Below, one piece after another: positions 1 through 7,435 of a stretch of DNA of 9,717 nucleotides (position 1 is its first letter; every line of letters starts with the position of its first letter). The position numbers were made by a program, and so were the translations under genes. Source of the stretch: Pseudomonadota bacterium (GTDB lineage Bacteria; Pseudomonadota; Alphaproteobacteria; Rhizobiales; Phreatobacteraceae). Location of the stretch: the NCBI GenBank assembly GCA_023416965.1, contig JAEZGJ010000174.1:1-9717 (forward strand). The letters run 5' to 3'. The notes beneath the pieces are model-generated. The model had not been told where the DNA came from. It saw nothing but the letters and a program-made list of their open reading frames with translations, and did not search any database.

Positions 1-277
1 TCCCGGGTGCGCGGCTTATTCCAGAGGCCGGATGGATATTTGCGCCGCGCAAGGTGGCAAAGTGGCCGCAGGGTTCGATTAACGAATCGTTGTGGCCCTC
101 AAGCAACGTCTGTTGCGTCCTTACAACACGCTCAGAACTTTTCCGAGGTTGCCCACCGCTGGCGCGCCTGCGCCGCGATTTGGCCATACCCTTCCTGGAG
201 ATCGAGAAGCTGCAAGGCGTTGCGTCACTTTCCGGTTGCGTGGTGCGAGGAAAGTGTCGCTGGGGCTGACGACGTTC
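1..277 (+). promoter_or_regulatory. Non-coding leader upstream of ilvD
   Basis: No believable gene lies here: open frames on both strands lack family resemblance, and the in-frame extension of ilvD looks like translated leader. What can be seen is a set of dyads: an 8-bp arm pair at 8-15 and 44-51 (TGCGCGGC/GCCGCGCA) around a 28-nt loop; CGATT-AACG-AATCG at 76-89; GCAAC-GTCT-GTTGC at 103-116; and GCAA-GGCG-TTGC at 212-223. I could not place a convincing -35/-10 pair. The region presumably holds the ilvD promoter and perhaps the end of an upstream unit; this is inference from position only. Confidence 0.45.
112..241 (+). repeat. Three direct copies of GTTGCGT upstream of ilvD
   Basis: The 7-mer GTTGCGT occurs at 112-118, 219-225 and 235-241, all on the same strand. 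The last two copies start 16 bp apart and sit 36 to 60 bp before the ilvD start codon. The first two are also the right arms of small GCAA...TTGC dyads. They could be binding sites for a regulator, but chance in GC-rich DNA is possible. Confidence 0.3.
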
Positions 278-1991
<1,714 letters not shown>

Positions 1992-2005
<14 letters not shown>

Positions 2006-2804
2006 TCGTCTTACCCTGCGGGTCGCCCTGGTGGCGACGGTGCTGGCGGCGGCCCTCCCGGCGGGAGGCGCCTACGCCTTCGACGGCCAGCCGTCGGGCG
2101 ATGCCCGCTCGGCCCTCGACGCCTTCCGCGCCTATGGCCGTGCCCTGCGCGACGGCCGCACCGACGAGGCGGTCTCCGCCCTGCAATATGCCGCGAGCGG
2201 CGGCCATGCGGCCTCCGCCTGGCGCCTCGGGCGCATGTACATGGAAGGCGAGGGCGTCGCCCGCTCCGACCTCAAGGCCTTCGAGACCTTCCGCCAGATC
2301 ACGATCCGGCGGCGGGAGGAGGGGCCGAACTCCCCGGATGCGCGGTTCATCTCTTCCGCCTTCGTCGCCATGGCCAACTACCTGGTCGAGGGCATCCCCA
2401 ACACCTATGTCCGCCCCGATCCCGGCAAGGCCTTCGAGCTCTATTTCTACGCCGCCTCCACCTTCGGCGACGCCGACGGCCAGTTCCGCCTCGGACGCAT
2501 GCTGCTGGAGGGCAAGGGCGCCCCGCGGGATCCGCGCCAGGCAGCACGTTGGCTGCAACTCGCGGCGCAGAAGAGCCACCACCAGGCCCAGGCCGTGCTG
2601 GGTCACATGCTGTTCACCGGGCGCGACGTTCCGCGGGCTGCGCCGCGCGGCCTGATGTTCCTGACGCTCGCCAAGGAGGCGGCGACAGAGAACGAGCCTT
2701 GGATCAGCGAGATGTACGAGGAGGCCATGCGCCAGGCCTCGGACGACGAGCGGGGGGTGGCGCTGCGGATGGTCGAGACCTGGATCAAGACCGTCCGCCG
2801 ATAA
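1992..2804 (+). CDS. exoR: ExoR-like secreted Sel1-repeat regulator
   Basis: The 270-residue protein begins with a classic signal peptide: basic n-region (MRISDR), hydrophobic stretch from about residue 8 to 24, and likely cleavage after AYA at 29, so the mature protein should be periplasmic. Sel1/TPR-like helix repeats follow: about 57-100 (AWRLGRMYMEGEGV), 146-192 (FRLGRMLLEGKGAP) and 193-229 (AVLGHMLFTGRDVP). Length, signal peptide, the intervening PNSPDARF segment and the C-terminal RGLMFLTLA and ASDDERG regions all match what I recall of rhizobial ExoR. In Sinorhizobium ExoR binds and restrains the sensor kinase ExoS, controlling the response regulator ChvI and thereby succinoglycan, motility and envelope genes. 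No exoS or chvI is visible here. The ATG at 1992 lies inside the ilvD 3' end, with GGGGA at 1976-1980 as a weak ribosome site, so translational coupling to ilvD is likely. A different Sel1 protein of unknown role is the alternative. Confidence 0.82.
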
Positions 2805-2810
2805 GGGAGG
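2805..2810 (+). promoter_or_regulatory. Strong ribosome binding site of the P450 gene
   Basis: GGGAGG lies directly after the exoR stop (TAA 2802-2804) and 7 nt before the ATG at 2818. It fixes the P450 start and, with the 13-nt gap, supports one transcript carrying both genes. Confidence 0.75.
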
Positions 2811-2817
2811 CGCGTCG

Positions 2818-4191
2818 ATGACGCTGGTCGAACCGGCCCTGTTCACCCCGCAGTCCCTCGACCACCCGGACCGCCCGCTCGGCCTCTGGCGCCTGCTGCG
2901 CACCATCGTCCACAATCCGCTGGAGACCTGGCCGCAGCCGCTCTTCAGCGAGCGTCTGTTCTGGCAGCGCTTCGCCGGCCGGCCGCTGCTCTTCGTCATG
3001 GATCCGGCGCTGGTGGACGAGATGCTGGTCGCCAAGGCCGCCGTCTTCCCCAAGGCGCCGATCATCCGCCGCACGATCGGTCCGGCGGTGGGTAACGATT
3101 CGATCTTCACCGCCGAGGGGGCGCAGTGGCGCTGGCAGCGTCGGGCCGCGGCGCCGCCGTTCCGGCATTCCACCATCCTCGGCTTCGTGCCGGCCTTTCA
3201 CGAGGCCGCGGCGCGCACCGTCGCGGGGCTTCGGGGACGGGGCGGCGAGACGGTGGACGTCGCCGAGCTGATGATGGCAACGACGTTCGACGTCATCGTC
3301 GAGACCATGCTGTCCGGGGCGGCGAGCTTCGATACGCAGCGTTTCGGCCAGGAAATCTCCCGGTATTTCGACACGGTCGGCTGGATGGCGGCCCTGTCCA
3401 TCCTGCGCGCGCCGTCCTGGATCCCCTATCCCGGCAAGCGGCGGGCCCGCGAGGGCAACCTGTTCCTGAAGCGGGAGATGGCGCGGGTCATCTCCGAACG
3501 GCGGGCAAGGCCGGGCGCAACGCCGGACCTGCTCGACTTCCTCATCGCCGCCTCCGATCCGGAGACGGGCAGGGCGATGACCGACGCGGAACTCGCCGAC
3601 AACCTCCTGACCTTCGTCGTGGCGGGCCACGAGACGACGGCCCTCGCCCTGACCTGGGCGCTGTGGCTCGTCGGCAATGCGCCCGGCGTCGAGGCGCGGC
3701 TGCTGGAGGAGGTGACGCGCGTCGTCGGTGACGGGCCGGTCGAGGCCGGACATATCGACCAGCTCGTCTATGCCAGGCAGGTGGTGCAGGAGGCGATGCG
3801 CCTCTATCCGCCGGCGCCGCTCATCCCGCGCATTGCGAGCGAGGACGTGACGCTCGGCGGCGAGGCGATCGCCAAGGGCACGCCGGTCTATGTGCCGGTC
3901 TATGCGGTGCACCGCCACGAGCGGATCTGGCAGAGGCCGGAGGCCTTCGACCCCGACCGCTTCGCGCCGGAGCGGGCGCGGGCGCTGCATCGCGGCTCCT
4001 ATCTGCCCTTCGGCGCCGGGCCCCGCATCTGCATCGGCGCCGCCTTCGCGCTGGCCGAAGCTGTGGCGATCCTGGCGACGCTCGTGCGCGCGGTGCGCCT
4101 GCGGCCGCTCCCCGGGCACCAGCCGATGCCGACCATCCGGCTGACGCTGCGGCCCGACGGCGGCATGCCCATGCAGGTCGAGCCGCGCTAG
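2818..4191 (+). CDS. Cytochrome P450 monooxygenase, substrate unknown
   Basis: A complete 457-residue heme-thiolate monooxygenase. In order: a C-helix WxxxR (W104 to R108), the I-helix oxygen-activation motif AGHETT (269-274), the K-helix ExxR (E325 to R328, in EAMRLYPPAP), the PERF-like region FDPDRFAPER (377-386), and the heme loop FGAGPRICIG (398-407) with C405 as axial ligand. No membrane anchor is obvious, as usual for bacterial P450s. The AGHETT/EAMRLYPP style recalls the fatty-acid and xenobiotic hydroxylase-like group rather than camphor-type enzymes, but the substrate cannot be read from sequence. No ferredoxin or reductase gene is adjacent, so it must take electrons from partners elsewhere. 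It follows exoR with a 13-nt gap and ends with a stop shared with the opposing xthA. Confidence 0.95.
   Translation: MTLVEPALFTPQSLDHPDRPLGLWRLLRTIVHNPLETWPQPLFSERLFWQRFAGRPLLFVMDPALVDEMLVAKAAVFPKAPIIRRTIGPAVGNDSIFTAEGAQWRWQRRAAAPPFRHSTILGFVPAFHEAAARTVAGLRGRGGETVDVAELMMATTFDVIVETMLSGAASFDTQRFGQEISRYFDTVGWMAALSILRAPSWIPYPGKRRAREGNLFLKREMARVISERRARPGATPDLLDFLIAASDPETGRAMTDAELADNLLTFVVAGHETTALALTWALWLVGNAPGVEARLLEEVTRVVGDGPVEAGHIDQLVYARQVVQEAMRLYPPAPLIPRIASEDVTLGGEAIAKGTPVYVPVYAVHRHERIWQRPEAFDPDRFAPERARALHRGSYLPFGAGPRICIGAAFALAEAVAILATLVRAVRLRPLPGHQPMPTIRLTLRPDGGMPMQVEPR
4188..4191. other. Shared palindromic stop CTAG (P450 / xthA)
   Basis: The P450 stop TAG is at 4189-4191. Read on the minus strand, the xthA stop TAG is at 4190-4188. 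The self-complementary CTAG therefore ends both convergent genes, leaving no room for a terminator between them. Confidence 0.9.
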
Positions 4192-4970
4192 ACCCTGATA
4201 TCGCACCACACCGGCACGTGGTCGCTCGGCTTCTCCCAGCCGCGGACGTGCCTGTCGATGCCGGCGGTCACCAGCCGGTCGGTCGCCTGCGGCGACAGCA
4301 TGAGATGGTCGATGCGGATGCCGTTGTTCCGCTGCCAGGCACCGGCCTGGTAGTCCCAGAACGAGTAGAGTCCGGGGGAGTCGTCGCAGGCGCGCAGCGC
4401 ATCGGTGAAGCCGAGGGCCGCCAGTTCGCGCAGCTTGCCGCGTGATTCCGGCTGGAACAGCGCGTCGTTCACCCAGTCCTTCGGGTTCTTCGCGTCGTCG
4501 GGCATGGGGATGACGTTGTAGTCGCCGCAAAGGAGAAAGGGCTCCTCCAGCGCCAGCCGGTCCCGCGCGTGGCGGATGAGCCGGTCCATCCAGCCGAGCT
4601 TGTAGGTGAACTTGTCGGTCCCGATCGGGTTGCCATTGGGCAGGTAGAGGCTGGCCACGCGGACGGCGCCGCCAGGGGTGGAGACCACCGCCTCGAGATA
4701 GCGGGCCTGCTCGTCCGTCTCGTCGCCGGGGAGACGCGAGGACAGGTCCTCCAGCGGCAGCTTCGAGAGGATGGCGACGCCGTTATAGGTCTTCTGGCCA
4801 TGGGTCGCGACATTGTAGCCGGCGCTCTCGAAGGCCTCGCGCGGAAAGGCCTCGTCGATGCACTTGATCTCCTGGAGGCAGACGATGTCCGGATCGCGCT
4901 CCTTCAGCCAGGCGAGCGTGTTCTCCACCCTGATCTTGACCGAATTGACGTTCCAGGTGGCGACGATCAT
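4188..4970 (-). CDS. xthA: Exodeoxyribonuclease III family (AP endonuclease)
   Basis: A 260-residue enzyme of the exonuclease III / endonuclease-exonuclease-phosphatase fold. It cleaves DNA at abasic sites and trims 3' blocked ends in base excision repair. Visible motifs: N7 in TWNVNS, metal-binding E34 in LQEIK, Y109 in SLYLPNG, D150 and N152 in GDYNVIP, D221 in RIDHLM, and the terminal D250-H251 catalytic pair in SDHVPVW. The frame is open seven codons further upstream (to 4991), but I start at 4970: the protein then opens MIVATWNVNS as relatives do, and AGGA lies 6 nt before that ATG. It converges on and overlaps the P450 gene by 4 nt and diverges from the flavoprotein gene at 5065. Rhizobia often carry several xthA-like paralogues, so the exact paralogue is uncertain. 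Confidence 0.94.
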   Translation of the reverse strand: MIVATWNVNSVKIRVENTLAWLKERDPDIVCLQEIKCIDEAFPREAFESAGYNVATHGQKTYNGVAILSKLPLEDLSSRLPGDETDEQARYLEAVVSTPGGAVRVASLYLPNGNPIGTDKFTYKLGWMDRLIRHARDRLALEEPFLLCGDYNVIPMPDDAKNPKDWVNDALFQPESRGKLRELAALGFTDALRACDDSPGLYSFWDYQAGAWQRNNGIRIDHLMLSPQATDRLVTAGIDRHVRGWEKPSDHVPVWCDIRV

Positions 4971-5064
4971 GACGGGTCCTGCGATTCTCAACCGGGGTCA
5001 CTCTAGCGCCAGCTTGGCACGCGGTCGCCCCCGGCCACGACAGCAGCCGACGGAGAGAGGACCC
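4971..5064. promoter_or_regulatory. Divergent intergenic region, xthA / flavoprotein gene
   Basis: These 94 nt must hold the 5' ends of both divergent genes. Ribosome sites are visible at both edges: AGGA (minus strand, 4980-4977) for xthA and GAGAGAGGA (5053-5061) for the plus-strand gene. Inverted arms CCGGGG (4992-4997) and CCCCGG (5029-5034) flank a small dyad GCCA-GCT-TGGC (5008-5018). I found no -35/-10 pair I trust on either strand. Confidence 0.5.
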
Positions 5065-5670
5065 ATGTGGATCGACAGCGAGGAGGCGCTGAGGGCGCTC
5101 TACGGAGAGGTCGGCGAGGCCTCCCTCGTCAAGGAGGTCGCCGGGCTCACGCCGGAATACCGCGCGCTGGTCGAATCCTCGCCCTTCTGCGTGCTCGCAA
5201 CGGCCGGGCCCGAGGGGCTGGATGCGACGCCGCGCGGCGATCCGCCGGGCTTCATCCGCGTTCTGGACGAGAGGACGCTGCTCATCCCGGACCGGCGCGG
5301 CAACAACCGCATCGACAGTCTGCTGAACGTCGTGCGCGACCCGCGCCTGGCGCTTCTCATCCTCGTGCCGGGCGTCGCCGAGACGTTGCGGGTCAATGGA
5401 CACGGCCGGATCACCACCGATCCCGCACTGCTGGAACCGGCGGCGATCGACGGAAGGGTGCCGACCACGGGCCTCGTGATCACCATCGAGAGCGTCTATT
5501 TCCAGTGCTCGCGGGCGCTGATCCGGTCGCGCCTGTGGGATCCGGCGGCGCGGCGCGACCGGTCGGACCTCCCGACACCAGGGCAGATGCTCAAAGGTGC
5601 GCGAGAGGGGTTCGACGCCGAGGCCTATGACACGGCGCTGCCGGCGCGGCTCGCCGCGACCCTCTACTGA
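5065..5670 (+). CDS. PPOX-type FMN-dependent flavoprotein (MSMEG_1061-like)
   Basis: A 201-residue protein of the pyridoxamine 5'-phosphate oxidase-like split-barrel fold, matching what I recall of the roughly 200-residue MSMEG_1061/DR_2398-type subgroup. Recognisable blocks are FCVLATAGPEGLDATPRGDP (41-60), the PDRRGNNRIDSLLN segment (75-88), LILVPGVAETLRVNG (98-112) and FQCSRALIRSRLWDP (146-160). Family members bind FMN or a related flavin as soluble oxidoreductases, but substrates for this subgroup are mostly unknown, and it should not be taken for PdxH itself. The frame is open back to 4858, overlapping xthA. I start at the ATG at 5065 because GAGAGAGGA lies just upstream and conserved sequence begins there. 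The stop TGA abuts the erpA stop with no gap. Confidence 0.88.
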   Translation: MWIDSEEALRALYGEVGEASLVKEVAGLTPEYRALVESSPFCVLATAGPEGLDATPRGDPPGFIRVLDERTLLIPDRRGNNRIDSLLNVVRDPRLALLILVPGVAETLRVNGHGRITTDPALLEPAAIDGRVPTTGLVITIESVYFQCSRALIRSRLWDPAARRDRSDLPTPGQMLKGAREGFDAEAYDTALPARLAATLY

Positions 5671-5673
5671 TCA
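5668..5673. other. Back-to-back stops in palindrome TGATCA
   Basis: TGA at 5668-5670 ends the flavoprotein gene and TCA at 5671-5673 is the complement of the erpA stop. The two convergent genes therefore abut exactly, with no intergenic base and no terminator between the coding regions. Confidence 0.9.
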
Positions 5674-6021
5674 GAGCGAGAAGCTGGTGCCGCAGCCGCA
5701 ATTGGCGACGGCATTGGGGTTCTGCAGCTTGAAGGCGGAGCCGATGAGGTCGTCCACCCAGTCGAGCTGCGTTCCCGCCATGTAGGGGAGGGAGATCTCA
5801 TCGACGAGCACGGTCGCGCCCTCCTTGACGATGGCGAAGTCGTCGGGGTTGCGCGTGGTGGTGAAGTCGAACCGGTACTGGAACCCGGAGCAGCCGCCGC
5901 CCTCGACGGAGATGCGGAGCATGGAGCCGGGGGGCTCGCTCGCCATGATCTTGGCGATGCGGGCGGCCGCGCGGTCGGTGACCGTCACCGGCGGGGCGAG
6001 GGTGTCGGCGTCGGTGGTCAT
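5671..6021 (-). CDS. erpA: A-type iron-sulfur cluster carrier ErpA
   Basis: A 116-residue HesB/IscA/ErpA-family carrier that receives an Fe-S cluster from the assembly machinery and passes it to client apoproteins in the cytosol. All three cluster cysteines are present: C44 in GGGCSGFQYRF, and C108 and C110 in the C-terminal NCGCGTSFSL. PNAVANCGCG and the SVEGGGCSGF block favour ErpA over IscA or SufA, as in other rhizobia, but the paralogue cannot be proved from sequence. I chose the ATG at 6021, not the open frame to 6123, because GGGGAG sits 8 nt upstream on the minus strand and the extra 34 residues are non-conserved. It converges exactly on the flavoprotein gene and diverges from dgt. 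IlvD in this window is an Fe-S enzyme and could be a client; that is inference. Confidence 0.93.
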   Translation of the reverse strand: MTTDADTLAPPVTVTDRAAARIAKIMASEPPGSMLRISVEGGGCSGFQYRFDFTTTRNPDDFAIVKEGATVLVDEISLPYMAGTQLDWVDDLIGSAFKLQNPNAVANCGCGTSFSL

Positions 6022-6061
6022 GGGCTTGTCTCCCCGGTTCAAGGCCGGAAACACACGAAAG

Positions 6062-6083
6062 GGCGGTCGGCCGCCTTGCGGCC
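6062..6083. other. Two mutually exclusive small hairpins
   Basis: GGCGG (6062-6066) pairs with CCGCC (6071-6075) around a TCGG loop, while GGCCGC (6069-6074) pairs with GCGGCC (6078-6083) around CTT. The arms overlap, so only one can form at a time. In the erpA direction they would lie in its leader RNA. Confidence 0.35.
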
Positions 6084-6094
6084 AGGCTGTCTCA

Positions 6095-6123
6095 TAGGTA
6101 TGTGCGCCCCAGGCCCCGGTCAA
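6095..6123 (-). promoter_or_regulatory. Candidate erpA promoter
   Basis: On the minus strand TTGACC (6123-6118) is a good -35 hexamer, followed after 17 nt by TACCTA (6100-6095), a poor -10. Transcription would begin near 6088 and leave a leader of roughly 65 nt. The -35 lies inside the dyad at 6112-6136, so a protein or structure there could affect it. Confidence 0.3.
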
Positions 6124-6136
6124 TCACCGCGGGGCC
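6112..6136. other. Strong inverted repeat between erpA and dgt
   Basis: GGCCCCGGT (6112-6120) pairs with ACC (6126-6128) and GGGGCC (6131-6136), giving nine pairs with a 2-nt bulge (GC, 6129-6130) and a 5-nt loop. No T-run follows on either strand, so it is not a standard intrinsic terminator. It could be an operator or a 5' leader hairpin of dgt. Confidence 0.45.
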
Positions 6137-6189
6137 GTTGTGCGGAAACCGCCGGCCTGAAGGTGCGGCGGAACCTTCCGGGGATGGGC

Positions 6190-7407
6190 ATGGCCGTCGC
6201 GAGCTATTTCTACCCGCCTCTCGCGCCCTATGCCTGCGATTCCCGCACCAGCCGCGGCCGGCTGGTGGCCGAGCCTTCCTCGCCGACCCGCACCGAATTC
6301 CACCGCGACCGCGACCGCATCGTCCACGCCACCGCGTTCCGCCGGCTGAAGCACAAGACCCAGGTCTTCGTCTCGCCGGAAGGGGATCATTACCGGACGC
6401 GCCTGACCCATACGATCGAGGTGGCGCAGATCGCGCGTTCGCTGGCGCGGGCGCTGGGCCTTGACGAAGACCTGGCGGAAACGCTCGCGCTTGCCCACGA
6501 CCTCGGCCACACGCCCTTCGGCCATACGGGCGAAGACGCGCTTGACGAGGTCATGCGCCCCTATGGCGGCTTCGACCACAATGCCCAGTCGCTACGCATC
6601 GTGACCCGCCTGGAGCGACGTTATGCCGGCTTCGACGGGCTGAACCTGAGTTGGGAAACGCTCGAAGGCCTCGTCAAGCATAACGGGCCGCTGCTCGCGC
6701 CCGACGGCACGCCCACCGAGCGCTACCGCGAGCGCGGCATTCCCGTCGCCATCCTCGAATATGACGCGCTGCAGCCGCTCGACCTCTCAACCCATGCCAG
6801 CGCCGAGGCGCAGGCGGCGGCGATCGCCGACGACATCGCCTATGACGCCGCCGACATCGACGACGGGCTGCGGGCCGGGCTCTTCACCCTGGACGATCTC
6901 GGCGACGCGGTGCCGCTGGCGCGCCAGTTCCTCGACGAGATCCGGGCGCGGCACCCGGCGCTGGAGAAGCCGCGCGAGATCAACGAGCTGACGCGCCGGG
7001 TGATCACCCGGCTGGTGGAAGACGTCATCACCGAGGCCAGCCGCGCCATCGCCGAGGTGGCGCCGGTCAGCGCCGACGATATCCGCTGCTGCGGCCGGAC
7101 GCTGGTCCAGTTCTCACCGGCCATCCGCGCCTATGACGACGGGATCAAGGCCTTCCTCTTCGCCAATGTCTATCGCCACCCGCGGGTCGTGCCGGTCCGG
7201 CGCGAGGCGGCCGGCGTGGTGCGCGACCTCTTCGCCGCCTATTTCGAGCACCCCAGCGCCATGCCGCCGCAATGGTCGGCGGGAGTGGACCTGCTGGACG
7301 AGCCGCGGCGTGCGCGCCGCGCCGCCGCCGACATCGCGGGGATGACCGACCGCTACGCCCTCGACGAGCACCGCCGGCTGTTTGCGACCACGCCCGATCT
7401 GCGCTAG
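6190..7407 (+). CDS. dgt: Deoxyguanosinetriphosphate triphosphohydrolase-like protein
   Basis: A 405-residue HD-domain protein of the dGTPase-like family; characterised members hydrolyse dNTPs to deoxynucleoside and triphosphate and so tune nucleotide pools. Metal ligands of the HD site are visible: H74 (RLTHTIEVAQ), H103-D104 (LAHDLGHTPFGHTG) and the later Asp in ADDIAYDAADIDD (212-224). The N-terminal block RDRDRIVHATAFRRLKHKTQ (39-58) and GGFDHNAQS (126-134) are typical. Two ATGs lie 6 nt apart, at 6184 and 6190; I chose 6190 because GGGGA (6180-6184) is placed 5 nt before it, but neither site is strong. The frame is open back to 6076 without conserved sequence. It is divergent from erpA and 28 nt upstream of argS, so dgt and argS are probably co-transcribed. 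Whether the substrate is dGTP or another dNTP is not readable. Confidence 0.93.
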   Translation: MAVASYFYPPLAPYACDSRTSRGRLVAEPSSPTRTEFHRDRDRIVHATAFRRLKHKTQVFVSPEGDHYRTRLTHTIEVAQIARSLARALGLDEDLAETLALAHDLGHTPFGHTGEDALDEVMRPYGGFDHNAQSLRIVTRLERRYAGFDGLNLSWETLEGLVKHNGPLLAPDGTPTERYRERGIPVAILEYDALQPLDLSTHASAEAQAAAIADDIAYDAADIDDGLRAGLFTLDDLGDAVPLARQFLDEIRARHPALEKPREINELTRRVITRLVEDVITEASRAIAEVAPVSADDIRCCGRTLVQFSPAIRAYDDGIKAFLFANVYRHPRVVPVRREAAGVVRDLFAAYFEHPSAMPPQWSAGVDLLDEPRRARRAAADIAGMTDRYALDEHRRLFATTPDLR

Positions 7408-7435
7408 AGGCGACCGCTTCTGGTCAGGTATCGGC

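Larger units (their letters stand above)
6022..6189. promoter_or_regulatory. Divergent erpA / dgt regulatory region
   Basis: The 168 nt between the two divergent start codons must hold both promoters. It has two hairpin-forming clusters (6062-6083 and 6112-6136) and, between them, the near-palindrome CATAGGTATG (6093-6102), the most AT-rich spot here. For dgt, TTGCGG (6076-6081) and TATGTG (6099-6104) are spaced 17 nt apart but match poorly. For erpA see the separate entry. I see no clear IscR, RirA or Irr box. Confidence 0.5.

Noticed and set aside
61..90. GGTTCGATT as a tRNA T-loop
   Set aside because: The flanking bases do not make a T-stem or acceptor stem, and no cloverleaf or anticodon arm can be laid out around it.
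2785..4530. A 581-codon minus-strand open frame spanning the P450 and part of xthA
   Set aside because: It runs antisense to a clear P450 and out of frame with xthA, is extremely Arg/Gly/His rich with no recognisable motif, and is the usual antisense shadow in high-GC DNA.
4569..5006. A 145-codon plus-strand open frame antisense to xthA
   Set aside because: XthA catalytic motifs on the minus strand account for the region; the plus frame has no family resemblance.
7412..7425. GACC-GCTTCT-GGTC dyad between dgt and argS as a terminator
   Set aside because: Only four base pairs, no T-run, and it sits just before the argS ribosome site in a 28-nt gap, so it is more likely chance.
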